This document shows, one piece after another, positions 9,305 through 18,056 of a stretch of 64,000 nucleotides of DNA (its first letter is position 1; every line of letters begins with the position of its first letter). This DNA comes from Rhizobium sp. BK399 (GTDB taxonomy: Bacteria; Pseudomonadota; Alphaproteobacteria; Rhizobiales; Rhizobiaceae). Under the pieces are notes generated by a model, which saw only the letters and a list, made by a program, of their open reading frames with translations, was not told the origin of the DNA and searched no databases. Position numbers and translations under genes: made by a program. The stretch covers positions 1 through 64,000 of the forward strand of contig NZ_JACIAH010000017.1 in the NCBI RefSeq assembly GCF_014194695.1. Reading direction: 5' to 3'.

Positions 9305-9493
9305 TCGGGACCTGGAGAAACGAGGCATAGCGTCTGATCCTGCACATCGCGCGTAGATGATGCCGCTCGGTCAGGAGCTTGTCAGAGCCCCAGTTACCAG
9401 AAATAAGTAAGTTTTGGGCACTGTAGGAGGGTCAAGGGGCACGATCGGAGAGGGGCGGCAACGGGCTTAGTTGATAGGCTTTTCAGGCGCGGC

Positions 9494-9922
9494 ATGAGCA
9501 ATAAAGCCACACAAAGCTCAGGGTATAGTCTCTCCTTCAACCCGCGAAAACTCGCTGGCAGCTCCAAGAAACCAGCAACAACTGCCGGGAGTGAACCTCA
9601 GCTTCCAAGCGTTCACTGGGTAGTCGAGCACATCGCTCAAACTGAACGGCTGTATGGCGAGTTGCACAATCAGCTTCCAGATCCCAATCTGACTGTAACA
9701 AAACCGCGGTCGATTGAACGAAAACTTGCAATTCAGGGTAAAACCGACCCTTCAAAGATCGCTGAGTATCACAGACAGACGCTAAATAAAGAGGCGATCG
9801 ATACAGCCCAGCGCATTGCCCTCCTCTTTCAGGTGCTTTCTGTTGATGTCGCCCACGAGATTAAGCGGGCTAAATCTCGACCGCGCCGAACCAAACGCCA
9901 ATCAAAGAAGCGTAGCGCCTAA
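9494..9922 (+). CDS. Small hypothetical protein, paralogue of 24438-24905
   Basis: A 142-residue basic protein of unknown function. Its central part (HWVVEHIAQTERLYGELHNQ, then LTVTKPRSIERKLA, AEYHRQTLNKEAIDTAQRIALLFQVLSVDVAHEIKRAK) aligns throughout with the protein encoded at 24438. The similarity continues upstream of the ATG in the same frame: GLVDRLFRRG here against GIVDKLFRRS there. The position of the other copy's ATG is ACG here (9461), so this copy may have lost its original start and now begins at the internal ATG 9494, or uses an unusual start. The predicted fold is helical with a lysine/arginine-rich tail. No membrane segment or signal peptide is seen. Confidence 0.6.
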   Translation: MSNKATQSSGYSLSFNPRKLAGSSKKPATTAGSEPQLPSVHWVVEHIAQTERLYGELHNQLPDPNLTVTKPRSIERKLAIQGKTDPSKIAEYHRQTLNKEAIDTAQRIALLFQVLSVDVAHEIKRAKSRPRRTKRQSKKRSA

Positions 9923-9934
9923 CATCTTCCTACA

Positions 9935-9949
9935 CCGGCCTTAGGCCGG
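9935..9949 (+). repeat. Hairpin CCGGCC-TTA-GGCCGG
   Basis: Perfect 6-bp inverted repeat 13 bases after the stop of the 142-residue gene. No T-run follows on either strand, so it may be a transcript-end stem but is not a textbook terminator. Confidence 0.4.
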
Positions 9950-9973
9950 CGACGGGATGGTCACGCCGTCACG

Positions 9974-10177
9974 TCAACGAAGATCGATTTCTCCACGAGC
10001 GTTCCGCACAGCCAACTGGCGATGCAGGCGAGCGGTCGCGCCAATGTCGTCATCGATGGTGACCACATTGGCGCGCCTACCAAATCGCGCCGAAAAAAAC
10101 TCCTGTTCTGTCTCGGCCGAAGCCAAGTGCCGGGTAACCAGGCATACATCCGTTCCCAAGACCACCGCATATCGCAT
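9974..10177 (-). CDS. Small hypothetical protein (67 residues)
   Basis: The ATG at 10177 has an excellent ribosome binding site (GGGAGGA, 5-6 bases upstream), which is the main support. The peptide begins MRYAVVLGTDVCLVTRHL and contains EQEFFSARFGRRANVVTIDDD. I do not recognise the family. The upstream in-frame ATG at 10216 is less likely because it lacks such a site. It is convergent with the 9494 gene. A small soluble alpha/beta protein seems likely from the alternation of hydrophobic strands and charged turns. Confidence 0.5.
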   Translation of the reverse strand: MRYAVVLGTDVCLVTRHLASAETEQEFFSARFGRRANVVTIDDDIGATARLHRQLAVRNARGEIDLR

Positions 10178-10419
10178 CGGCTTCCTCCCGTGTGGTAGCT
10201 TGATTGCATGATGCACGATGAGAGCATGGAGCGCAACTTCTTGGCGAGCAGCAAATTGAAAAAGCTCCAGCGATCGGGAGCAGTCATTTCGAGATGGCGC
10301 GTCCCCAGACCACCTCCATGATCGGCCTGATCACAAAGCCAGCATTTTCGAGATGATCGAAGTCCAGTAGTTTGAGGAGGATCGCACAAAGGTCTCCTTG
10401 TGCCCCCGGGATTCTCGCC

Positions 10420-11691
10420 CTACAATTCCCCGTACTGAAGGATCGTCCGCCTGGCTATTCGAGGTGATGACAAGTCTTGCATTTGTCCCGGTCCGTGAAG
10501 CGCCCAGGTCATTAGGCGCCTTGCCGAAATTCGCCCGATGCCGGCCTGGAGCTCACGCGACGCTGACAAAGGAAGTTCTGCGACATCCCCTTTCGATAAG
10601 GTCATAGTGGCAGGCTTGGGTCCACCGAAAACCCTCGGAGCCTCGGCTACTCCGATTGGCGAGGTCTCTCCAATCGACGCCGTTTGGATCGGATCGGTCT
10701 CATGGCCGTTCCTAATTGGCAGCGTTCGTAGCGTTGGGACTGGGACCGCCATTGCGGAGAGATCGGCGAAGCTCTTTTCAGTTTCCTTGCGATCGCTGCC
10801 GCCTTGAGCAATCTGGCGGGCAAGTGCTGCCTCCGCAAGACTGGAAGACACCGCAAGGAGAGCGGTCTTCAGATTGGCGCCCGAGGCCCTTGTCGTTCCC
10901 GTTTCCTCCGTGTCGTCCTCATCCAGCGTCGCGGCAATGTCGATCGTTCTCAAGCCAGCTCGCTTTTTGCTGTCGGCAATCGCTTGGTTGTAGTTCGGTA
11001 GCGGTCGGCCATCCGCAGGAACATGCATTGTTCGTCCGCTCGGAAAAATGCTTGCTAATTCCTGTCGCGACATGCGGGGCCAGGCTCTGACGCGACCGAC
11101 ATCGAGATGAACGAAGGGAGACCCGGAGCGGGGATAGTATCCCACACCGCCTTCCTGTTTCTGCATCGCCAAGGCCCTCAGCGTGGCAAGTTTCACGCCC
11201 GGAATGTAGAAATCCATCGCCTTTCCAAGCATGTGTTGACTGCTCTTTGCGACGCCTGAGCTTCTGGATCGGGACCGCAGCATGTTGTTGGTAGTAGGTG
11301 ATCGATACGCTGAGACGACGTGAATGTAGTCGCGAGCTCCGCTTTTGCCATAGACCTCCCAGACGAGATCGAGCAGCCGGGGATCCATGCGCGCCGGCTC
11401 GTTTCTTCGCCAGTCACGCAGGAAGCGGTTAACCTGGGCAAGCCCTCTTGGATCGAACTTTCCATCGCGTTTGAAGATGATCGTTGCCCGTTCTCCCGTG
11501 TGGGTAAAGAAGAGTTTTAACGCACGATCTTCCGCAGCGGCATCGACGGCAAATCCTAAAACCGCCAGCAAGGCGATGGCCACCTGTCTGACGCGCCGAA
11601 CAACATAGCATAGAACGCCCACCGCATTGAATGATGTGCGCCCAATGGCTTGAGAGTTGCTGGCATAGCCGGACATTGCGATCCTCGTCAT
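10420..11691 (-). CDS. DUF882 (YcbK-like, M15-type) envelope protein
   Basis: A 423-residue protein with a hydrophobic N-terminal segment (about residues 36-53) that acts as a signal or anchor, then a DUF882 domain (about 55-210). This domain resembles zinc D,D-carboxypeptidases of family M15. The likely metal ligands are visible: SQHMLGKAMDFY gives the His and Asp, and FVHLDVGRVRAWP gives the second His. HVVSAYRSPTTN is also typical. The last 200 residues are low-complexity and hydrophilic. DUF882 proteins are thought to act on peptidoglycan, but few have been tested. The protein carries an unusually long N-terminus; an internal start nearer the hydrophobic segment is possible. Transcribed alone, divergent to nothing obvious. 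Confidence 0.82.
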   Translation of the reverse strand: MTRIAMSGYASNSQAIGRTSFNAVGVLCYVVRRVRQVAIALLAVLGFAVDAAAEDRALKLFFTHTGERATIIFKRDGKFDPRGLAQVNRFLRDWRRNEPARMDPRLLDLVWEVYGKSGARDYIHVVSAYRSPTTNNMLRSRSRSSGVAKSSQHMLGKAMDFYIPGVKLATLRALAMQKQEGGVGYYPRSGSPFVHLDVGRVRAWPRMSRQELASIFPSGRTMHVPADGRPLPNYNQAIADSKKRAGLRTIDIAATLDEDDTEETGTTRASGANLKTALLAVSSSLAEAALARQIAQGGSDRKETEKSFADLSAMAVPVPTLRTLPIRNGHETDPIQTASIGETSPIGVAEAPRVFGGPKPATMTLSKGDVAELPLSASRELQAGIGRISARRLMTWALHGPGQMQDLSSPRIARRTILQYGEL

Positions 11692-11818
11692 CTGAGATCA
11701 TGCCCGACTGCAGAAACACGCCGGACGGACGAAGCCGCAATTATGGTCAACAAAGCCCTAACAACGCGTTGACGGTTTGCTTCATCGGCTCTGTTTCAGA
11801 GCCGCCGTCAGCGGTCCG

Positions 11819-12784
11819 CTATGCCCTGAATCTCTCAAGCGCGGTCAGGTGCTGGACGGGTGGGTCTGCATCGTCCCAGCGGTATATTTCTGTCCGGAGG
11901 AAATGACGTTCGTCATCAAGAACGTCCTCATCGAGCTCGATCCACCACGACCGCGGACGCCCGTCGGTACCGTCGGACCATCTGTATCCGCGCGCCTTGA
12001 GGTGATCCTTCATATCGAACGGGCTATGCTCGGCAAAGAGCCGGACGCGTGAGCGCTGGGCAGCGCGGTGGAGTTCGGCAAAGGGACGGTCATCCTCTCC
12101 TTGCTGGTGGTCCAGGACTTCAAGAAGTGCGAAACAATCGTCGACGGCGCGATGTCCGTCATGAAAATAGCCTGCCTGGCCGATGAGGTAACCGAGTCTG
12201 GTTCCCTCGAAGCCACGCAGGCTCCAATCGATTTCCTTGACCGAGCAGGCCCAGGCCTTGTTGACGAACAACGGAGAGAACGCCTCACAGAAAGGACGAT
12301 CGAAACCGGCATTGTGGGCGATGATAAGGTCTGCGGGTTCGACGATGCGGCGCAGAGCCGCGATGTCGATCTGTTGGCCCGCCACCATTTCGTCGGTGAT
12401 CCCCGTCAACCGGGTGATGTCAGCCGGGATCGGCGTCCGCGGTTCCTGCAGGCCGCCGTAGACGTCGGTGACATCGCCGATCCTACCACTGTCGTCGAAG
12501 GTGAAGGCAACCGCACCAAACTCGATGATCTCGTCATTTCGGTGATTGAGGCCCGTGGTCTCGGTGTCCACGATCACACCGACCCGCGTAAATTCGGGTC
12601 TTGGCTCTGTCACGATCGGTCGGGGGAGCAGTCTTCGCAGGATCTTGTAGTTCCCGGTCGCCTCAAGGCTTTTGGCCATTTCCTCTTGCGCCGTTCTCGA
12701 GCTTTTCCGGATAGCTCGTTCCTTGGCCGCTTCAGCGCCAGCCGCGACCTGTATCGAAGCAAACATGTCGAGCTGGTTTGCCAT
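11819..12784 (-). CDS. DEDDh 3'-5' exonuclease (DNA polymerase III epsilon-like)
   Basis: A 321-residue protein with an exonuclease domain of the DnaQ family in its centre. ExoI is VDTETTGL, ExoII is HNAGFDRPF, and ExoIII is GHRAVDD, so all four acidic residues and the catalytic histidine of the DEDDh type are present. About 75 N-terminal and 110 C-terminal residues lie outside the domain; the C-terminal part includes WSDGTDGRPRSWW. The start at 12784 (MANQLDMF) has AGGGGAA close upstream; the open frame reaches 12880 but without support. It is probably a nuclease for repair or RNA/DNA trimming rather than the replicative proofreading subunit, which is shorter and linked to other genes. Confidence 0.85.
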   Translation of the reverse strand: MANQLDMFASIQVAAGAEAAKERAIRKSSRTAQEEMAKSLEATGNYKILRRLLPRPIVTEPRPEFTRVGVIVDTETTGLNHRNDEIIEFGAVAFTFDDSGRIGDVTDVYGGLQEPRTPIPADITRLTGITDEMVAGQQIDIAALRRIVEPADLIIAHNAGFDRPFCEAFSPLFVNKAWACSVKEIDWSLRGFEGTRLGYLIGQAGYFHDGHRAVDDCFALLEVLDHQQGEDDRPFAELHRAAQRSRVRLFAEHSPFDMKDHLKARGYRWSDGTDGRPRSWWIELDEDVLDDERHFLRTEIYRWDDADPPVQHLTALERFRA

Positions 12785-13165
12785 TGTTCCCCTGTTGGAT
12801 CGGCCTTTTCGCGTTATGCGGAACAACGAGTTTACAGCGATTTGGGAGTGAGGTCGTTCGTCGGCGGTCGAAATCCCCACCTTTCGATGCCGGCCGTCGG
12901 TCCCCTATCAGGCTCCGAATGCCATTCTTCGAGCAACACCATCACGATACTCCAGGTTTTCGGGGTTCCAGCTATCTGGTCGCGCGTCTTCGACTTGTCT
13001 TGGGCGCACCAATGTCATGATCCAGAATGACGGCGTCGTGCGGCCCGACCGTCTTTCGAGCTCACACGGCTCGGCCCTTGGCCACCCCTTCGCCCCTTGG
13101 TCGACAGCTCACAACAGGCGTGCTATTGAAAAGAGAATGCTTTATTCTTTTTTGGAGGTTACGCC
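12785..13165. other. Divergent intergenic region, exonuclease and amidase
   Basis: About 380 bases between two divergent genes. I see no further gene. It contains the 15-bp palindrome at 13134-13148 and the GGAGG ribosome binding site of the amidase gene. Confidence 0.5.
13134..13148. promoter_or_regulatory. Palindrome AGAAT-GCTTT-ATTCT before amidase
   Basis: Perfect 5-bp arms around a 5-base centre, ending 17 bases before the amidase start codon and overlapping the A/T-rich leader. Its place suits an operator for the TetR regulator encoded by the overlapping downstream gene. This is inference from position only. Confidence 0.35.
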
Positions 13166-14626
13166 ATGACGCTCGATCTCGGAGCCAATCCGATTGACGA
13201 TCTTCCTCTTGTTGAATTGGACGCCACCGCACAGGCAGTGCTCGTCCACGCAGGGCACGTAACGCCGGAAGAGCTGCTTGATGCAGCGATCACTCGTATC
13301 GAGCGACTGAATCCTGCGCTCAATGCTCTCAGCGCATCGGCCTTCGAGGCCGCACGCGAACGCGCCCGAACGAACGCGGGTGACGGTGCCTTCGCGGGTG
13401 TCCCCACCCTGCTCAAGGACCTGATCGCCTATCCCGGCCAGCCTCTTGGCCTGGGTTCCCGCCTCATGTCCGGCCAGATCGCGCCCGCCGGTTCGTCCTA
13501 TACCGAAGCGCTCGACGCGGCGGGTCTCGTTGTTTTCGGCAAGACGACGACCTCGGAGTTCGGCCTCGTCGGAACGACGGAGCCGCTTGTGACAGGCAAG
13601 ACACGCAATCCCTGGGATCTGTCCCGATCGACAGGCGGTTCCTCAGGTGGTGCCGCCGCTGCGGTCGCCTCCGGGATGGTGCCTGTCGCACACGCGTCCG
13701 ATGGCGGCGGCTCTATCCGCGGTCCCGCCTCGCTTTGTGGCCTCTTCGGCTTCAAGCCGACCCGCTGGCGCACGCGCTCCGCCGGTCTTCCCAAGAATAT
13801 GCCGCTTGCCGCCATTCTGAGCGAGCATTGCGTCAGCCGTTCCGTGCGCGATAGCGCGACCTGGCTTCGCGTGACTGAAACTGAAGACTGGGCAGAACCC
13901 CTACCGGAAGCGGCAGATCTCTTGGCAAACCCGCCGCGAAAACTGTCGATCGGTTTCTATGGCCTCGACGCCTTCGGCAACTTGCCGGATGAGGCGGCCC
14001 GGGCTGCGCTGGAGCAAACCATCACACTCTGTCACTCGCTTGATCATACCCTTGTCCCGGTCGAGGGACCGCGCTTTGACGGTCGGGTGGCTGCGCGTGC
14101 CGTCTACGACATCATGGCAATGACCACATCAGGCATGGTGAACTATCTCGCCCCCAGCCTTGCCCCAGACGCCGCCATCGCCTGCCTCGAACCTTATACG
14201 CTTACCCTCATCGAGCATGCTCGCGCGCTTCCACCGTCACGCTTTGTCGAGGCGGCTGCGGAAATCGCAGCTGCCGGCGACATGGCGCAAGTGGCACTCG
14301 ACGATGTGGAAGTATTGCTTTCACCGACAATTCCCTTCACCGCCTTCCCTCTTGGCACCGTCTCCCCGGATTGTCCCCTTCAGGTGCTCCGACGCCATTT
14401 CGAGCGGAGTGCCGCCTATACGGCGGCCGCATCGCTGGCGGGCTGGCCTGCCATGTCCGTACCGCTCTTTTGGACTGAGGAAGGCTTGCCTGTTGGGAGT
14501 CATTTTGCGGCACGGGCAGGAGAAGACGCCCTCCTCTTTCAGCTTGCGTTCCAGCTGGAAAACGCGGCACCGTGGCTACCTCGCCTCTCCGCGCTCTCAC
14601 GGACGCTTGCATGCCGCAAATCCTGA
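13166..14626 (+). CDS. Amidase signature family hydrolase
   Basis: A 486-residue member of the amidase signature family, which hydrolyses carboxamides with a Ser-cisSer-Lys triad. The likely residues are Lys84 (TLLKDL), Ser159 in STGGSSGGAAAAVASG, and the nucleophile Ser183 in SDGGGSIRGPAS; the 24-residue spacing between the two serines is that of known family members. Length is normal. GGAGG lies 8 bases before the ATG. The next gene, a TetR regulator, overlaps the 3' end, so the pair is co-transcribed. Substrate is unknown; no GatB or GatC-like partner is present, so it is not the tRNA amidotransferase subunit. Confidence 0.92.
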   Translation: MTLDLGANPIDDLPLVELDATAQAVLVHAGHVTPEELLDAAITRIERLNPALNALSASAFEAARERARTNAGDGAFAGVPTLLKDLIAYPGQPLGLGSRLMSGQIAPAGSSYTEALDAAGLVVFGKTTTSEFGLVGTTEPLVTGKTRNPWDLSRSTGGSSGGAAAAVASGMVPVAHASDGGGSIRGPASLCGLFGFKPTRWRTRSAGLPKNMPLAAILSEHCVSRSVRDSATWLRVTETEDWAEPLPEAADLLANPPRKLSIGFYGLDAFGNLPDEAARAALEQTITLCHSLDHTLVPVEGPRFDGRVAARAVYDIMAMTTSGMVNYLAPSLAPDAAIACLEPYTLTLIEHARALPPSRFVEAAAEIAAAGDMAQVALDDVEVLLSPTIPFTAFPLGTVSPDCPLQVLRRHFERSAAYTAAASLAGWPAMSVPLFWTEEGLPVGSHFAARAGEDALLFQLAFQLENAAPWLPRLSALSRTLACRKS

Positions 14627-15210
14627 AGGACGATCTTCGCAACAGCATTCTCGATGCCGCCGGCGCCATCTTCGCCGAACGTGGTTTCGAGGCAGCCCGG
14701 ATCGCCGATATCGCCGAGCGCGCTGGCACCAGCGCCAGCAACGTCTATAAGTACGTGAAGGACAAGGCCGATCTCTTCGACAAGGTTTTGCCGGCAAACC
14801 ACGCCGCAGAGCATCGGCGCCTGCTTTCGGCGCGTCTTGGCGAGTTCGAAAACCGCAGCGATTGGCGGGCGCTCGATGCGAGCGGTTCTTCGGCAGCGGG
14901 CGATCTGCTTGCCTTCTGGGCCACGCATCGACATGCTGCCGCCATCCTGATGAGCAGCGCCGCCGGCACTACTTTTGAGGATGAGCGGCCACGGATGATC
15001 GCTGACATGACCAGCCGCGCCGTCACCCGCCTCGGACGCCAGGATGATGCGCATCTGCATTTCGTACTGGAGCAGATTTTCGGTCGCACGCTCGATACGC
15101 TCGCCGGTATCCTGCGCCGCTATGACAATGCCGAGGACATCAGGAAAGCAGTCGCCCATTTCTGGCGGTTCCAGCTCGCAGGGCTCGCCGCTTTGCTGGA
15201 CGCCTCTTGA
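14611..15210 (+). CDS. TetR family transcriptional regulator
   Basis: A 199-residue regulator whose N-terminal helix-turn-helix reads ILDAAGAIFAERGFEAARIA and then IAERAGTSASNVYKYVKDKADLF, typical of TetR. The rest is a helical ligand-binding domain with no closer match I can name. The ATG at 14611 overlaps the amidase stop by 16 bases; a GTG at 14572 would give a longer overlap and is less likely. Because of the overlap it probably controls the amidase gene, perhaps through the palindrome at 13134-13148, responding to the amide substrate or product. Confidence 0.85.
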   Translation: MPQILKDDLRNSILDAAGAIFAERGFEAARIADIAERAGTSASNVYKYVKDKADLFDKVLPANHAAEHRRLLSARLGEFENRSDWRALDASGSSAAGDLLAFWATHRHAAAILMSSAAGTTFEDERPRMIADMTSRAVTRLGRQDDAHLHFVLEQIFGRTLDTLAGILRRYDNAEDIRKAVAHFWRFQLAGLAALLDAS

Positions 15211-15402
15211 GGGACCGTCAGTCTCTGCGTCGCTGGGATCCCCAAGCACTCATTGATAGCGATGACGAGCGTTGTAAACGCCCCTGTTTGATCGGGAAGA
15301 GTGGGATCTGTCCTGGCAAAGCGGGATCGGTCCGGAAAGACGGTCTCTGGCCGGTGTGGCCCTGAGTCTACGGTTATGCCGTCGTGATGGCTACGCTTGC
15401 AC

Positions 15403-16386
15403 TTATTTGCCAGCGCCTGACGAACCCGGCGTCTTGTGGTCGCCGGCTCCAAGGGGCGCCACAATTGCAGTCGCTATGGAACGCGCAATCCCCGTCTCGA
15501 TATCCAAAATGCTCCGACCCTTGATGTCGACATTGTAGTCGCCAGTCCAGACAACAACGCCGTCGGCCTGACGGACCAGGCGGGCAGTCGACCGCATGTC
15601 GCTGTCTTCCAACCGGACACTTCCCTGAAGGGCGTATGTCGGGTCAGTCGCAGTGACGCCAGTTGCACCGTTCCCTGACATGACCACAACGTCCTTGAAC
15701 TTCGCAAGGTTGACAAAAAGCTCGCTGGTCAAACCGGCTGAGATGTCATTTGCAGCATTGCCTTGGCCAACACTCTGGAAGCGATCGATGACGATCCTCG
15801 GCCTGCTGCCGTCCGTTACCGCCGTTTTCAATGCCGGGTTTTCCCATTCTGCAAGCGATGCCATGACAACGGCGGCAAGCACGATCAGCGCAGCGCCGAC
15901 CATGATCCAACGAAGCAGCCTGCCTTCACTCTTTTGCGCGTCGACCGGGACCTGCTCTTTTCCGGCACTCGTAGCGGGAGCTCCCACCTCAGGTTTGCGC
16001 TCGATGCCGCTCTCGCTTCCGGGGCCTCGCAACGTAAACGCGGGAACGTACCCACCGGCAGGAACCGTGATTAGCACTGGGTCCTTTGCGCCCGCCGTAA
16101 GGTAGTAGCGCTCCAGGGCGCTACGCAATTGACGTGCCGCAATGCGGACACAGGGATCGTTTTGAGCATCGAACGAGTTACCTCGTCCGAATACCGCCTG
16201 CGCAATCGTGAATGCTTTGAGATATCCTTCACGTTTCTCAACCGTCTCGGTCACGACGTACTGCAGGAACCTGCGTCCACGATCAGGAAGGATAAAATCC
16301 GGGCTTGAGAGGATCCTTCGCAGTTGTTCCCGTACGTCATCGGGCGCAGGAGTTGTTTCTCGGACACTTACAGCCTGATTTCTCAC
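15403..16386 (-). CDS. Membrane-anchored regulator-like protein with TolB/FlgO-like C-terminal domain
   Basis: A 327-residue protein with three parts. The N-terminal 115 residues (FILPDRGRRFLQYVVTETVE, then AFTIAQAVFGR, VRIAARQLRSALERYY and VPAGGYVP) match the winged-helix-like module that precedes adenylate-cyclase or TPR domains in many rhizobial proteins. One membrane helix follows (about residues 158-178). The periplasmic part (RIVIDRFQSVGQGNAANDIS, SELFVNLAKFKDVVVMSG) resembles the TolB amino-terminal/FlgO-like fold. The start GTG 16386 has a strong GGAGGGG site 5 bases upstream; ATG 16407 has none. Function is unknown; the layout, DNA-binding-like inside and sensor-like outside, recalls ToxR/CadC regulators. 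Confidence 0.65.
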   Translation of the reverse strand: MRNQAVSVRETTPAPDDVREQLRRILSSPDFILPDRGRRFLQYVVTETVEKREGYLKAFTIAQAVFGRGNSFDAQNDPCVRIAARQLRSALERYYLTAGAKDPVLITVPAGGYVPAFTLRGPGSESGIERKPEVGAPATSAGKEQVPVDAQKSEGRLLRWIMVGAALIVLAAVVMASLAEWENPALKTAVTDGSRPRIVIDRFQSVGQGNAANDISAGLTSELFVNLAKFKDVVVMSGNGATGVTATDPTYALQGSVRLEDSDMRSTARLVRQADGVVVWTGDYNVDIKGRSILDIETGIARSIATAIVAPLGAGDHKTPGSSGAGK

Positions 16387-16593
16387 CGGTTCCCCTCCGA
16401 CAAGCATACAACCAAAGCGTATATGACGCCCACTTTATCTACGTGGAATTGATGTGCAATTAAATTCTTAACCCTCCAATAAACCAGATTGCTAATTTAG
16501 AGAACCGGATGCCTTGAGATAGTAGAAGCTACCGTAAACTACTTCCGTTTCGTCGGGCGATTGCTACTCTGCTTCAGGGGCAGAGGATAGCCA

Positions 16594-16890
16594 ATGGGCA
16601 ACGATCATGAGATCGGTGGCAGTCGTTCGCTTGCGCAGTCCGGACTGCGTCGCCTGATGCTCAGGTTGCCTGAGCAACGCAGGCGGCTGCAAGTCCTGTT
16701 GGGCTCTACCTCGTGGCCATACTTTGACGAGCTATTCGCGGCTTATGACGAGGCATGTATCGCGCTTGAGGCTTTTCGGCATGACAATGCTAGCTCGCAT
16801 ATCATCGAGGAATACGAGGTGGTCAGTGCCGAACTGGAGGCCGACATCCTCCGTGAACTCGACAGGGTTATTGTTTGGCCCAGTGACTGA
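16594..16890 (+). CDS. Small hypothetical protein (98 residues)
   Basis: A compact, acidic, helical protein with a good ribosome binding site (AGAGGA, 8 bases before the ATG). Notable stretches are LRRLMLRLPEQRRRLQVLL and SHIIEEYEVVSAELEADIL. No signal peptide or membrane segment. I do not recognise the family. It stands alone between the regulator-like gene and the ABC operon. Confidence 0.55.
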   Translation: MGNDHEIGGSRSLAQSGLRRLMLRLPEQRRRLQVLLGSTSWPYFDELFAAYDEACIALEAFRHDNASSHIIEEYEVVSAELEADILRELDRVIVWPSD

Positions 16891-17227
16891 TGGAGCCAAG
16901 TTGCGCATCGCCGGGTTGCGCGTGGGCGCAGCCTCGGGCACATGCCTTCGGGTCCGCAACCCAGGCAAGACGTGCCTGAAATTGTTCCGCAGGCCCAACC
17001 CTTTTGCATATCCAGGTGGCGCAAAACGCTCTGCGCGCGAGGTGGCACCGGTCAGGGTCTGAGCCGTCTGGCTTTGATGCAAGACTCACGAGCCAATGGG
17101 AAACAGTCCTCATCACCATGAGACGCAGGTTTTCAGAAAAGCCCATCAGCCGATTTTATGGCCGCCCTCAAGACTTGAGAGCGGCGCGGCGGGATGCCGG
17201 GCCTGCAATCTTTCAAACGCCGAGGCT
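16891..17227. other. Intergenic stretch, no gene seen
   Basis: About 340 bases between the 98-residue gene and the end of the phosphatase gene. Several overlapping open frames exist on both strands but none has a recognisable motif or convincing ribosome binding site. Confidence 0.5.
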
Positions 17228-18028
17228 TCACACCTGAGCAATCCTGCGCAGATCGTCGATTGCCCCGGGCGCAGCCGCAATCACGGGCGCTCCCTTCGTC
17301 AGCCGCTCGCCTGAGGTCGGGAACGGATGGTACCAGCCGCCTGCTTCCTTCACCAGGCAGTACCCGGCCATGCAATCCCACGCGTGCATATAGGGCTCAT
17401 AGTATCCGACAAGGCGGCCCGCTGCCACATAGGCGAGCATCAGGGCGCCCGATCCATTGCGCATGAAGTTTCCGCCAGCCTCCAACAGGCTTTCCACTAT
17501 CGCAGCAACCGTCTTCGGCGTGACATGGTTGTTGGCACCGATACCAGTCACGGCATTGCGAATGGTCCGCGAGGAGTCCAGTGAGAGCTTCACTCCATTC
17601 AGCGTAGCACCCTTGCCGAGTGCTGCGGCATAGATCTCGTCGTGGCATGGCGCGCTGATCACGCCGACAACGGGCAGGCCCTCGTAGAGCAGACCGATCG
17701 AGACGCACCAATTCGGCATGCCGTTGACGAAAGGACTGGTTCCATCGATCGGATCGACAACCCAGGTGAACCCCGACGTCCCTTCTTCAAGGCCATACTC
17801 CTCGCCGAGCACGCCATCGGCCGGGTAGGCTTCATTGAAGCGGCCCCGGATCAGGTTCTCCACGTCGCGATCGGCGACCGAGACCACATCCTGCAGATCG
17901 CGCTTGGTCTCGATGACAAGCGTGTCCCGGCGCCTGAAATAGTCGAGCGCCAGCGCTCCGGCCTCGTTAGCCACCGTTTCGGCCAGCGCAAGGCGCGCTT
18001 CAAGGTCTGGTACAATATGCGACGTCAT
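17228..18028 (-). CDS. Inositol-monophosphatase family phosphatase
   Basis: A 266-residue member of the lithium-sensitive, magnesium-dependent phosphatase family (inositol monophosphatase, histidinol-phosphatase, sugar phosphatases). The metal-binding motifs are GEEYG (about residues 73-77), WVVDPIDGTSPFVNG, and YMHAWDCMAGYCLVKEAGG near the C-terminus. The start ATG 18028 follows AAGGAAG by 7 bases; the frame is open to 18103 but that would overlap the transporter gene. It is the last gene of the four-gene ABC operon, 28 bases after the ATPase stop. Its position suggests dephosphorylation of the imported molecule. Histidinol-phosphate or inositol phosphate as the substrate cannot be excluded. 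Confidence 0.87.
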   Translation of the reverse strand: MTSHIVPDLEARLALAETVANEAGALALDYFRRRDTLVIETKRDLQDVVSVADRDVENLIRGRFNEAYPADGVLGEEYGLEEGTSGFTWVVDPIDGTSPFVNGMPNWCVSIGLLYEGLPVVGVISAPCHDEIYAAALGKGATLNGVKLSLDSSRTIRNAVTGIGANNHVTPKTVAAIVESLLEAGGNFMRNGSGALMLAYVAAGRLVGYYEPYMHAWDCMAGYCLVKEAGGWYHPFPTSGERLTKGAPVIAAAPGAIDDLRRIAQV

Positions 18029-18056
18029 GAAAATCTTCCTTGATAAAAGGCAGCAA

